A DNA stretch of 64,000 nt from Acidobacteriota bacterium. Its GTDB lineage: Bacteria > Acidobacteriota > Vicinamibacteria > Vicinamibacterales > UBA2999. Within the stretch, counting starts at the first letter, position 1. Each line of letters starts with the position of its first letter. A model generated the notes under the pieces. That model was not told the origin of the DNA. It made no database searches and saw only the letters and a list, made by a program, of their open reading frames with translations. The DNA lies in NCBI GenBank assembly GCA_020851565.1, contig JADZCN010000037.1, positions 62,001 through 126,000 of the forward strand, in the 5' to 3' direction. The position numbers were made by a program, and so were the translations under genes. Below, one piece after another: positions 53,486 to 63,078 of the stretch.

Positions 53486-56400
53486 TTGTCGAACCGACAT
53501 CGAAAGCCTGCTGCATCCCCGAAACGCCTACGGTCGAGGCAGCACGTGCTGTCCGCCCTTGTCCTCTTTGCGGCGGTCGCCATGACGGCGGCCACCTTCG
53601 CGCAGCCAGGAGATCGCTCGCCGGCGATGATCGCCGACGTGGTCGATCCCAACCCGAACTTCGACATCCGGACCTACAAGCTGGATCCGCGGTGGGAAGG
53701 GAAGGAGGACGCCGCCGCGTTCATGGCTCGTGTGGTGCCGTCGGCCTCGCTCACGAGCGAACTCGCGACGGATCGCATCGTGGGCATCGCGCGGCTCGAG
53801 AAAGCGTACCCGGGCATCGTCGTCGAGCCGCACGCGGCCCTGGGAACGACCGAGATCGTCAGCGCAGCGCCGGGCGCGGGCTTCTTGACCGGACCGTCGG
53901 GTGATCGCGCGGGGACGCTTCGGGCGTTTCTCGCCGACCATGCCGCGGCCTACGGCCTCTCGGCCGCGCAGGCCGGCGACCTGGAACTCGTGGCCGACTA
54001 CATGAACCCCGCGGGGAACATGGGTTGGGCGGAGCTCCAGCAGAAGATCAGCGGCATCCCGGTGTTCCAGGGCTACATCCGCGGCGGGTTCACCGCGAAG
54101 GGCGAGCTCGTCCGGACGACGGGCGTGCTGGCGACGGGTGTCCAGGCCTCGGCGCTGGCGACGACGCCGTCGGTGAGCGCGGCGCAGGCCGTGGCGCTCT
54201 CGGCTGCGAGCGTGGGCTGGGACGTGCCGGAGTCGGCCCTTCAGCAGAAGGCCGTGGACGGCGCGAAGGTGACGTTCGACCGCGCGACGATGGACGGTGA
54301 TGCGAGGGCCTGGCCGGTGTACTTCCCGCTGGCGCCCGGCGCCGTGCGGCTGGCGTGGGCCACGGAGATCTGGGGGGATCCGGACGCCTACTACTCGGTC
54401 ATCGACGCGGAGACCGGCACGCTGCTGTTCCGCAAGAACATGACGGAGTACCAGACGCAGTCGGTGACTTACAACGTCTACACGAGCGACAGCCCGGCCC
54501 CGGGCTCGCCGAGCCAGGCCACGCCCGACAACCACTGGCAGGCGCCGTACGTGTCGCGCACGAACGTCACGCTCATCGGCAACGAAGCGCCGAACACGTT
54601 CAACAACAACGGCTGGATCACCGACGGGAACAACACCACCGACGGCAACAACGTGGAGGCCGGCATCGATCGCGACGGCGCCAACGGCGTGGATGCCCCG
54701 GTGACGGGTTCCGGTAACCGCGTCTTCAGCTTCGCCTACAACCCCGAGGTCGACGACCCGCTGACGCTGAGCTACCAGCGTGGCGATGTCACCAACATGT
54801 TCTACTGGGTGAACCGGTTCCACGACTCCACCTACCTCCTGGGTTTCAACGAGCAGTCCTTCAACTTCCAGCACAGCAACTTCGGCCGCGGGGGCGCCGA
54901 GAACGATCGCGTCAGCGCGGAAGGTCAGGACAGCTCAGGGACGAACAACGCGAACTTCTCGACGCCGGCGGACGGCGGCCGCGGCCGCATGCAGATGTAC
55001 CTGTGGACCGGCCCGACGCCGGACCGCTCGGGCGATCTCGACGCGGACGTCATCATCCACGAGCTGACGCACGGGTTGTCGAACCGCTTGCACGGCAACG
55101 CCACCGGACTCAGCACCAACATGGCGCGGGGCATGGGCGAGGGATGGTCGGACTTCTACGCCCGCTCGCTGCTCAGCACGGCGAGCGAGGACGTAAATGG
55201 CATCTATACCGTGGGCGGCTGGGCGACCAACCTCGCCGCTGCCGGCTACACCGACAACTACTACTACGGCATCCGCCGCTTCCCGTACGCGCCCCGCGCG
55301 GTCACGGGCGGGCCGTCCAATCGCCCCCACAGCCCGCTGACGTTCGCCGACATCGACTCGATCCAGGCGGACCTCACGGATGGGGCCTATCCGCGCGGGC
55401 CGTTCGGCTCGTCGACGGTGGACCAGGTCCACAACATCGGCGAGGTGTGGGCGGGCATGCTGTGGGAGGTGCGCGCGCGCTTCATCACGCGCCTCGGCCA
55501 TGCCGTGGGAAACCAGCGCATCCTTCAGTACGTCACCGACGGCATGAAGCTGGACCCGGTCGGGCCCACGCTCGTCCAGGCGCGTGACGCTATCCTCGCC
55601 GCCGCCTCGGCTGGCGGCGCCACGCCGGCAGACATCGACGACATCTGGCGCGGCTTCGCCACGCGCGGCCTGGGCGCCCTGGCGCAGGTGACCAACGAGG
55701 GCACCGGCAGCAACAACACCCGTGTGGTGGAGAGCTTCCTGACGCCTTCCGACCCGGTGCCGACCTTCACCATCGACGACGTGAGCCTCACCGAGGGCAA
55801 CGCCGGCACGAAGACCTTCACCTTCACCGTGAACCTGGCGGATCCGAACGCCGTCGAGTCGCGCGTGTCGTACGCCACCGCGAACGGGACGGCGACCACA
55901 CTCTCGAATCCCGCGACGATCACCATCCCGTCGTCGGGCCCGGGAAGCGTGTACCCGTCCAACATCACCGTTGCCGGCGGCGGGACCATCTCCTCCGTGA
56001 GCGTCCGGCTCGACGGCCTGAGCCATACCTGGCCGGACGACCTCGACGTCCTGCTGGTGGGTCCTGGCGGCCAGCGCGTCATGTTGATGTCCGACGTGGG
56101 TGGAAGTGCGGATCTCGCGGGCACCGTCGTCACGTTCGCCGCCGGCGCGTCTCCCTTGCCAGACGCGGGCCCGATTGTGGCGGGCACCTTTGCCCCTACT
56201 GACGCGGAAGTGGGCGAGAATCTGCCGGGTCCCGCCCCGGCCGGGCCGTACGGCACCGACCTGACCGTCTTCAACGGCACGAGCGCCAACGGAACCTGGA
56301 GCCTGTACGTCGCGGACGATGCAGGGGGCGATACCGGATCCCTCACCGGGTGGTCGCTTCTGCTGACGCCGGCGGTGAGTGCCGACTACACACCCACGGC

Positions 56401-57958
56401 CGGGCAGCTGATCTTCCCGCCCGGGACTACGTCCCTCCCGGTGAGCGTCACGGTCCATGGCGACGTCACGCCGGAGCCCAACGAGACGTTCTTCGTAAAC
56501 CTGTCCGCGCCCATCAACGCCATCATCGGCGATAACCAGGGAGTGGGCACCATCGTGAACGACGACGGTGGCGGGCCGGTGCCGACGACGATGAACGACG
56601 CCTACGGCACGGCGGTCAACACGCCGCTCGTGGTCGCGGCGCCCGGCGTGCTGGCCAACGACAACTCCAACGGCGGCGGCGCCCTCAGCGCGGCCCTGGT
56701 CACGGGGCCCACGCACGGTGCGCTCGCGCTGGCGGCCAATGGCGGCTTCACCTACACGCCCAACATGGGCTATTCGGGCGCGGACAGCTTCACCTACTTC
56801 GCGGTGAACACCTTCGGCGGTGGCAACGTCGCGACCGTGAGTCTCACGGTGGGTGCGGCAACGCCGACGACGGTGAACGACAACTACTCGACGCCGTTCA
56901 ACGCGGTGCTGAACATCACGGCGCCGGGCGTGCTGGCCAACGACAACAGCAATGGCGGCGGGGCGATGACCGCACAACTGGTGAGCAACCCGGCGCATGG
57001 CACGGTCACGCTCAGCGCCAACGGCGGCTTCTCGTACACGCCGAACGGGGGCTTCGTCGGGGCGGACAGCTTCAGCTACCGCGCGGTGAACGGCGGCGGG
57101 CCGGGCAACGTCGCGGCGGCCCTCATCGTGGTGGAGAACCCGACGAATGTGCAGCCGCCGTACAACCTGCGGGTGGACTCGGTCGTGGGGAACACCGTGA
57201 CGCTGCGGTGGGACGTGCCGTCCATCGGCCCCCAGCCGTCGACGTTCATCCTCGAGGGCGGCGTGAACCCCGGCGAGGTGCTGGCGAGCATCCCGACGGG
57301 GCACGCGGCGCCGATCTACACGTTCGTGGCGCCGACGGGCTCGTTCTACATCCGGATGCACGGGCAGCTGGGGTCGGACAAGAGCGCGGCCTCGAACGAG
57401 GTGCGGCTGCACGCGAACGTGCCGGTGGCGCCGTCGGCGCCGGCGAACCTGCTGGGGACGGTGAACGGCACGACCGTGGACCTGGCGTGGAAGAACACGT
57501 TCGGGGGCGGGGCGGCGACGGGGCTGGTGCTGGACGTGACCGGCTCGCTGGCGACGTCGCTGCCGCTGACGCTGGGCGAGCGGTTCACGTTCACGCCGGT
57601 GCCGGGCGGGAGCTATACGTTCCGGCTGCGGGGGACCAACGCGGGCGGGGCGAGTGCGCCCTCCGACCCGGTGAGCCTGTCGTTCCCGGCGGCGTGCACG
57701 GGCGTGCCGGAGGCGCCGGCGAACGTGCTGGCGTATCGGCTGGGCAGCACGGGGTTCGTGGTGTGGGACCCGCCGGCGGCGGGGCCGGCCCCGACGGGTT
57801 ACGTGCTGCACGTGACGGGGGCCTTCGTGGGGAGCTTCGCGACGCCGGGCCGCATCCTGAGCGGCGGCGTCGCGCCGGGGACCTACAACCTGAGCCTGGT
57901 GGCGACCAACGCCTGCGGGACCGGCGCGCCGGCCAACACGGTGCTCGTCGTGCCATAG
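53486..57958 (+). CDS. Secreted M36 metallopeptidase, paralogue 2
   Basis: 1490 aa with an Arg-rich signal peptide (1-40). The M36 catalytic domain has HELTH (His525, Glu526, His529) and Glu552 in GMGEGWSDFY. It differs from its two neighbours in the propeptide and zinc-site sequence (HELTHGLSNRL against HEYGHGIS). A Calx-beta domain (about 761-1028) is interrupted by a P-domain-like sandwich (about 810-961). Two cadherin-like/VCBS-type domains (about 1031-1218, [15 protein letters not shown]) and three FN3 domains (about 1221-1490) follow; the end is TVLVVP. The start is TTG at 53486. The FN3 part is nearly identical to that of the next protease. Confidence 0.92.
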   Translation: MSNRHRKPAASPKRLRSRQHVLSALVLFAAVAMTAATFAQPGDRSPAMIADVVDPNPNFDIRTYKLDPRWEGKEDAAAFMARVVPSASLTSELATDRIVGIARLEKAYPGIVVEPHAALGTTEIVSAAPGAGFLTGPSGDRAGTLRAFLADHAAAYGLSAAQAGDLELVADYMNPAGNMGWAELQQKISGIPVFQGYIRGGFTAKGELVRTTGVLATGVQASALATTPSVSAAQAVALSAASVGWDVPESALQQKAVDGAKVTFDRATMDGDARAWPVYFPLAPGAVRLAWATEIWGDPDAYYSVIDAETGTLLFRKNMTEYQTQSVTYNVYTSDSPAPGSPSQATPDNHWQAPYVSRTNVTLIGNEAPNTFNNNGWITDGNNTTDGNNVEAGIDRDGANGVDAPVTGSGNRVFSFAYNPEVDDPLTLSYQRGDVTNMFYWVNRFHDSTYLLGFNEQSFNFQHSNFGRGGAENDRVSAEGQDSSGTNNANFSTPADGGRGRMQMYLWTGPTPDRSGDLDADVIIHELTHGLSNRLHGNATGLSTNMARGMGEGWSDFYARSLLSTASEDVNGIYTVGGWATNLAAAGYTDNYYYGIRRFPYAPRAVTGGPSNRPHSPLTFADIDSIQADLTDGAYPRGPFGSSTVDQVHNIGEVWAGMLWEVRARFITRLGHAVGNQRILQYVTDGMKLDPVGPTLVQARDAILAAASAGGATPADIDDIWRGFATRGLGALAQVTNEGTGSNNTRVVESFLTPSDPVPTFTIDDVSLTEGNAGTKTFTFTVNLADPNAVESRVSYATANGTATTLSNPATITIPSSGPGSVYPSNITVAGGGTISSVSVRLDGLSHTWPDDLDVLLVGPGGQRVMLMSDVGGSADLAGTVVTFAAGASPLPDAGPIVAGTFAPTDAEVGENLPGPAPAGPYGTDLTVFNGTSANGTWSLYVADDAGGDTGSLTGWSLLLTPAVSADYTPTAGQLIFPPGTTSLPVSVTVHGDVTPEPNETFFVNLSAPINAIIGDNQGVGTIVNDDGGGPVPTTMNDAYGTAVNTPLVVAAPGVLANDNSNGGGALSAALVTGPTHGALALAANGGFTYTPNMGYSGADSFTYFAVNTFGGGNVATVSLTVGAATPTTVNDNYSTPFNAVLNITAPGVLANDNSNGGGAMTAQLVSNPAHGTVTLSANGGFSYTPNGGFVGADSFSYRAVNGGGPGNVAAALIVVENPTNVQPPYNLRVDSVVGNTVTLRWDVPSIGPQPSTFILEGGVNPGEVLASIPTGHAAPIYTFVAPTGSFYIRMHGQLGSDKSAASNEVRLHANVPVAPSAPANLLGTVNGTTVDLAWKNTFGGGAATGLVLDVTGSLATSLPLTLGERFTFTPVPGGSYTFRLRGTNAGGASAPSDPVSLSFPAACTGVPEAPANVLAYRLGSTGFVVWDPPAAGPAPTGYVLHVTGAFVGSFATPGRILSGGVAPGTYNLSLVATNACGTGAPANTVLVVP
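57149..57958 (+). repeat. 810-bp direct repeat, copy 1 (FN3 region)
   Basis: It is collinear without gaps with 61513-62322 and differs at scattered single bases, densest in the first 120 bp. It encodes the last 270 residues of paralogue 2, up to the stop codon. Confidence 0.9.
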
Positions 57959-57969
57959 ACTGACATCCG

Positions 57970-57998
57970 CACGGGAGGGCCACGAGCGCCCTCCCGTG
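57970..57998 (+). terminator. Rho-independent-type terminator after M36 paralogue 2
   Basis: A perfect 10-bp stem CACGGGAGGG / CCCTCCCGTG with a 9-nt loop, 12 nt after the stop codon, is followed by a pyrimidine-rich tail (CTCGTTCTTCCGTCTCTC). It is the clearest terminator in the window and separates the second and third protease genes. Confidence 0.75.
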
Positions 57999-58050
57999 CT
58001 CGTTCTTCCGTCTCTCCCCTCCTCCCTCTCCTCGCCCGGATCCCCCTCAC

Positions 58051-61000
58051 ATGCCACGTCGCCGAACCAGAACCATCAATGCCGCCATGGCCATCGTCGC
58101 TATCGTGGCGGCGGTGATGCTTGCCTACGAACGCCAGGAGCCCCTCAGCGCACAGGCAACAGCGGTTGACCGCGGCGTCGGCCAGAACTTCGACGCACGG
58201 GCCTCGCTCGCCGCGTCGCTCCAGGCCATCGACCCGGCGGCTCCGCAGGTCGAAGCGGTTGCGCGCCTCCTGGAGCGCCTGCCGGACGTGGCGGTCACGT
58301 TCGCGAGAGAGACGGGTGCCACGCGGTCCATCTGGAATCGCGCCGGCTACCTGACCGATCCCGACCCGTCGGACGCGCGCGCGATTGCCGATCGCTACGT
58401 CGAGGAGAACCTCGACCTGTTGGGCCTCGCCACATCGGACGTCAGCGGATGGGAAGTGACCGACGTGGTGCGAACGTCGCTGACTGGCGCGACACACGTC
58501 TACTATCGGCAGGTCCTCGGCGGGCTGCCCGTCTACAACGCGCAGCTGCACGTGAACGTCAACCGCGACGGGCGCGTGATCAGCGTCAACAACCAGTTCG
58601 TGCCGCGCCTTGCCGCCGGCATCGGCGCGCTGCAGCCGCGGCTGGATGCGGCGAGCGCGCTGCAACAGGCCTCGGCTCACCTGGGGCTTGCCCCCGTGCA
58701 GGTCACGGAGCTGGCGGCGGCGACGGGCCGCGCCCTGGCGACGGTGTTCGAGGCGCCGGGCCTCTCGACACGACCCGTCACCGCGACGCTGATGCTGCTG
58801 CCCGTGGGCGCTGGCGCGCGGCTCGTGTGGAACTTCCATGCGTGGCTCCCCGCGGGGGGCAACGTCTACGACTTCACGGTTGACGCGGAGTCCGGAGAGG
58901 TATGGACCCGCTTCGACTGGGCCGCCGCCGATTCGTACCGCGTGTTCGCGCGGCCGACCGAGAGCCCGAACCACGGCGGCCGGCTGCTGGTGCTGAGCCC
59001 CGCCCACGCGACGGCGTCGCCCTACGGCTGGCACGATACCAACGGCGTCGCCGGCGCGGAGTACACGGTGACCACCGGCAACAACGTGCGGGCCTATCTC
59101 GATACGGACGACGATCACCTGCCTGATCCCGGCGGGCAGCCGGATTGCGGCGGCTCGCTGGCGTGCGACTTTGGCCTGCTGCTGGCACTGGGCCCGTCGG
59201 CCTATCAATCGGCCGCGGTCACCAACCTGTTCTACTGGAACAACGTCATGCACGACGTGCAGTACCAGTACGGCTTCGACGAGCAGGCCGGGAACTTCCA
59301 GGTGAACAACTACGGACGCGGCGGGCTCGCGTCCGACTCGGTCAACGCGGAAGCGCAGGACGGCGGTGGCCTCAACAACGCCTACTTCGCGACGCCGCCC
59401 GACGGCGAGAACCCGCGGATGCAGATGTATCTCTGGAGCTACACCAGCCCGTATCGTGACGGCGATCTCGACGCCGGCATCATCGCGCACGAGTACGGGC
59501 ACGGCATCTCGAAGCGCCTGGTGGGCGGGCCGTCCAACTCGAGCTGCCTGGCCAACGATCAGCAGCCGGGCGAGGGCATCAGCGACTGGCTGGCGCTGGT
59601 CTACACCGCGCAGGCGGGCCACACGGGCCCCCAGCGGCGCGGCCTCGCAACCTACGTGATGGGCCAGCCCATCGACGGCACCGGCATCCGGTTGCTGCCG
59701 TACAGCACGGACACCGGCATCAACCCCTGGCAGTACGATGACGTGGCCGGGAAGGCCATCCCGCACGGCGTCGGCGCCATCTGGGCGCAGGGCATGTGGC
59801 GCGTGTACTGGGCACTGGTGAACCGCTGGGGCTATTCGGGCAACCTGTACGACGCGGGCGGCTCCGCCGGCAACCAGCGCGCGATGCTCTACCTGACCGA
59901 GGGGCTCAAGAACACCGCCTGCAACCCGGCGTTCACCGACGTACGCGACGGCATCCTGCAGGCCGCCATGGACAACCACGGGGGCGAGGACGTCTGCCGC
60001 CTGTGGACGGCGTTTGCGGCGTTCGGCCTCGGCGTGGACGCGGTCAGCGGCGGCCCCAACAGCACCACGCCGGTCAACGGCTTCGCCGTGCCGGCGTCCT
60101 GCACCAGTGGCCAGGCGTCGGTGTCCATCGGCAACGCGACCGTCCAGGAGGGACACGACGGCACCAGGGCGGCGTACTTCAGCGTGTCGCTGAGCGAGCC
60201 GAGGGTGCAGGCGGTCCGCGTGAACTACGCCACTGCCAACGGCACGGCTTCGTCCACCACGCGCGAGAACACCGCCTCGATGTCCGTGCCCGCGGCGGAG
60301 CCCAGCGGCCCGGCGTCACTCTATCCCTCCACGATCGTCGTGCCCATCGGGACGGGCACCATCCGCACCATCTCGGTCCGGTTGAACAACCTGCACCACG
60401 CCTACCCGGACGATCTCGATGTGCTGCTGGTGGGGCCCGGCGGCCAGACCGCGCTGCTGATGTCGGATGTGGGCGGGACCACGAGGGCCGGCGGCCTGAC
60501 GCTCACCTTCAGGGACGGCGCCGGCGCGTCGCTGCCGGACTCGGGTCCGCTCGTCAGCGGCGTCTTCGATCCGACCAACGTCGGCGCAGGCGACGGCTTT
60601 CCGGCCCCGGCGCCCGCAGGCCCGTACGGTGGGGGCATGGAAGCCTTCGTCGGCACGTCCGCCGCCGGTACGTGGCGGCTCTACGTCAACGACGACAAGT
60701 CCGGGGACGTCGGGGTGATCGTGGACGGCTGGACCCTGCTCCTGGGGACGACCACGAGCGACTACAGCCCGCGCTCCGGCTCGCTGCTGTTTGCACCCGG
60801 CACGACGGGCCCGCAGTTGATACACGTGCCGGTCTTCGGTGACGCGGTCGTCGAGTCGAACGAGAGCTTCTCCGTCGTCCTCTCCAGCCCGCGCAACGCG
60901 ACGCTGGGCGACGGGATCGGCCTCGGCACCATCGTCAACGACGACGCGGTGCCGACAGCCGCGACGGACGCGTACGCGACGCTGCCGAACACCGCGCTCG

Positions 61001-62322
61001 TCGTCGGCGCACCCGGCGTCCTGGGCAACGACGCCGGTTACGGGCACGCGCTGTCGGCGGTGCTCGCGTCCACGACGGCGAACGGCACGTTGGCGCTTGC
61101 CGCGAACGGCAGCTTCACGTATACCCCGGCCGCGGGCTTCAACGGCGTGGACAGCTTCACCTACCAGGCCGAGAGCGCCGCGGGAACCAGTGCGCCGGCC
61201 ACCGTCACCATCGCGGTGGGGGCACCGCCGACGACGGTGAACGATGCGTTCGCGACGCCCTATCTGACCGCGCTCGACATTACCGCGCCGGGCGTGCTGG
61301 CCAACGACAACACGAACGGCGGCGGGGCGATGGGGGCTGAACTGGTGTCGACCACGTCGAACGGGACGCTGTCGCTGAGCCCGACCGGCGCGGTGAGCTA
61401 CACGCCGAACTTCGGCTTCGCGGGCGTGGACAGCTTCACGTATCGCGCGCTGAACGGGGCCGGGCTCGGCAACGTGGCGACGGTCAGTATCACGGTGAAT
61501 GCGCCGACGACGGTGCAGGCGCCGTACAACCTGCGGGTGGATTCGGTCGTGGGGAACACCGTGACCTTGCGGTGGGACGCGCTGCCGATCGGGCCGCAGG
61601 CCTCGACGTTCGTCCTCGAGGGCGGCGTGAACCCCGGCGAGGTGCTGGCGAGCATCCCGACGGGGCACGCGGCGCCGATCTACACGTTCGTGGCCCCGAC
61701 GGGCTCGTTCTACATCCGGATGCACGGGCAGCTGGGGGCGGACAAGAGCGCGGCCTCCAACGAGGTGCGGCTGCACGCGAACGTGCCGGTGGCGCCGTCG
61801 GCGCCGGCGAACCTGCTGGGGACGGTGAACGGCTCGACCGTGGACCTGGAATGGAAGAACACGTTCGGGGGCGGGGCGGCGACGGGGCTGGTGCTGGACG
61901 TGACCGGCTCGCTGGCGACGTCGCTGCCGCTGACGTTGGGCGAGCGCTTCACGTTCAACCCGGTGCCGGGCGGGAGCTACACGTTCCGGCTGCGGGGGAC
62001 CAACGCGGGCGGGGCGAGTGCGCCCTCCGACCCGGTGAGCCTGTCGTTCCCGGCAGCGTGCACGGGCGTGCCGGAGGCGCCGGCGAACGTGCTGGCGTAT
62101 CGGCTGGGGAGCACGGGTTTCGTGGTGTGGGATCCGCCGGCGTCGGGGCCGGCCCCGACCGGCTACGTGCTGAACGTGACCGGGGCGTTCGTGGGCAGCT
62201 TCGGGACGCCGGGGCGCATCCTGAGCGGTGGCGTCGCGCCGGGGACGTACAACCTGAGCCTGGTGGCGACCAACGCCTGCGGGACGGGCGCACCAGCCAA
62301 CACGGTGCTCGTGGTGCCGTAA
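58051..62322 (+). CDS. Secreted M36 metallopeptidase, paralogue 3
   Basis: 1423 aa with a signal-anchor-like N-terminus ([16 protein letters not shown]). The FTP-type propeptide has [18 protein letters not shown]. The catalytic domain has HEYGH (His480, Glu481, His484) and Glu508 in GEGISDW, closer to paralogue 1 than to 2. A Calx-beta domain from about 690 is interrupted by a P-domain-like sandwich (about 740-902). Two cadherin-like/VCBS-type domains (about 968-1153) and three FN3 domains follow; the end is TVLVVP. A terminator precedes it, so it probably has its own promoter. Confidence 0.92.
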   Translation: MPRRRTRTINAAMAIVAIVAAVMLAYERQEPLSAQATAVDRGVGQNFDARASLAASLQAIDPAAPQVEAVARLLERLPDVAVTFARETGATRSIWNRAGYLTDPDPSDARAIADRYVEENLDLLGLATSDVSGWEVTDVVRTSLTGATHVYYRQVLGGLPVYNAQLHVNVNRDGRVISVNNQFVPRLAAGIGALQPRLDAASALQQASAHLGLAPVQVTELAAATGRALATVFEAPGLSTRPVTATLMLLPVGAGARLVWNFHAWLPAGGNVYDFTVDAESGEVWTRFDWAAADSYRVFARPTESPNHGGRLLVLSPAHATASPYGWHDTNGVAGAEYTVTTGNNVRAYLDTDDDHLPDPGGQPDCGGSLACDFGLLLALGPSAYQSAAVTNLFYWNNVMHDVQYQYGFDEQAGNFQVNNYGRGGLASDSVNAEAQDGGGLNNAYFATPPDGENPRMQMYLWSYTSPYRDGDLDAGIIAHEYGHGISKRLVGGPSNSSCLANDQQPGEGISDWLALVYTAQAGHTGPQRRGLATYVMGQPIDGTGIRLLPYSTDTGINPWQYDDVAGKAIPHGVGAIWAQGMWRVYWALVNRWGYSGNLYDAGGSAGNQRAMLYLTEGLKNTACNPAFTDVRDGILQAAMDNHGGEDVCRLWTAFAAFGLGVDAVSGGPNSTTPVNGFAVPASCTSGQASVSIGNATVQEGHDGTRAAYFSVSLSEPRVQAVRVNYATANGTASSTTRENTASMSVPAAEPSGPASLYPSTIVVPIGTGTIRTISVRLNNLHHAYPDDLDVLLVGPGGQTALLMSDVGGTTRAGGLTLTFRDGAGASLPDSGPLVSGVFDPTNVGAGDGFPAPAPAGPYGGGMEAFVGTSAAGTWRLYVNDDKSGDVGVIVDGWTLLLGTTTSDYSPRSGSLLFAPGTTGPQLIHVPVFGDAVVESNESFSVVLSSPRNATLGDGIGLGTIVNDDAVPTAATDAYATLPNTALVVGAPGVLGNDAGYGHALSAVLASTTANGTLALAANGSFTYTPAAGFNGVDSFTYQAESAAGTSAPATVTIAVGAPPTTVNDAFATPYLTALDITAPGVLANDNTNGGGAMGAELVSTTSNGTLSLSPTGAVSYTPNFGFAGVDSFTYRALNGAGLGNVATVSITVNAPTTVQAPYNLRVDSVVGNTVTLRWDALPIGPQASTFVLEGGVNPGEVLASIPTGHAAPIYTFVAPTGSFYIRMHGQLGADKSAASNEVRLHANVPVAPSAPANLLGTVNGSTVDLEWKNTFGGGAATGLVLDVTGSLATSLPLTLGERFTFNPVPGGSYTFRLRGTNAGGASAPSDPVSLSFPAACTGVPEAPANVLAYRLGSTGFVVWDPPASGPAPTGYVLNVTGAFVGSFGTPGRILSGGVAPGTYNLSLVATNACGTGAPANTVLVVP
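61513..62322 (+). repeat. 810-bp direct repeat, copy 2 (FN3 region)
   Basis: Partner of 57149-57958, encoding the last 270 residues of paralogue 3. The rest of the two genes has diverged, so the similarity is local to the FN3 module. Confidence 0.9.
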
Positions 62323-62333
62323 AATACTCCGGG

Positions 62334-63050
62334 TTGCCCACGCTCTCCGTCATCATCCCGGCCTACAACGAGGCCCGCACCATCCACCGCATCCTCGACC
62401 GCGTTGCCGAGGCGGAGCTTCCCGCCGGCATCGGCAGGGAGGTGCTTGTCGTCAACGACTGCTCGAAGGACGACACCCAGGCGGTGCTGGAGGCCTATCG
62501 CCACGCGCACCCCGATCTCGACCTGAAGCTCTTCCGGCACGAGGTGAACCAGGGCAAGGGCGCGGCCCTGCACACGGGCATCCGCAACGCCACCGGCGAG
62601 TACCTCATCGTCCAGGACGCGGACCTCGAGTACGACCCGCGCGAGTACGCGCTGCTGCTCAGGCCCATCCTCGAGGGGTTCGCCGACGTGGTTTATGGCA
62701 GCCGGTTCATGGGCGGCAAGCCCCACCGCATCCTGTTCTTCTGGCACACCATCGGCAACCGCCTGCTCACGTTCCTGAGCAACATGTTCACGAACCTGAA
62801 CCTGACGGACATGGAGACGTGCTACAAGCTGTTCCGGACCGAGATCGTCCAGGGCCTGCGGCTCGAGGAGAAGCGTTTCGGATTCGAGCCGGAGGTCACC
62901 GCCCGCGTGGCGCGCGTCCCCAACGTGCGCATCTACGAGGTGGGCATCAGCTATTACGGGCGAACCTACGCCGAGGGCAAGCACATCGGGTGGAAGGACG
63001 GCGTGCGGGCCATCTACTGCATCCTGAAGTACAACCTCTGGCGCCGATGA
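62334..63050 (+). CDS. GT2-family glycosyltransferase (DPM1/polyprenyl-phosphate type)
   Basis: 238 aa. [55 protein letters not shown] with the metal-binding [18 protein letters not shown], and the final [19 protein letters not shown] are typical of dolichol/polyprenyl-phosphate mannose or glucose synthases. No C-terminal membrane domain is present. The TTG start at 62334 is 11 nt after the protease stop; the protein begins [13 protein letters not shown]. It lies 28 nt before the export permease gene, suggesting a polysaccharide locus continuing beyond the window. Confidence 0.9.
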   Translation: MPTLSVIIPAYNEARTIHRILDRVAEAELPAGIGREVLVVNDCSKDDTQAVLEAYRHAHPDLDLKLFRHEVNQGKGAALHTGIRNATGEYLIVQDADLEYDPREYALLLRPILEGFADVVYGSRFMGGKPHRILFFWHTIGNRLLTFLSNMFTNLNLTDMETCYKLFRTEIVQGLRLEEKRFGFEPEVTARVARVPNVRIYEVGISYYGRTYAEGKHIGWKDGVRAIYCILKYNLWRR

Positions 63051-63078
63051 CGCAGCACACGCCTATCGGGGGCGTCGC

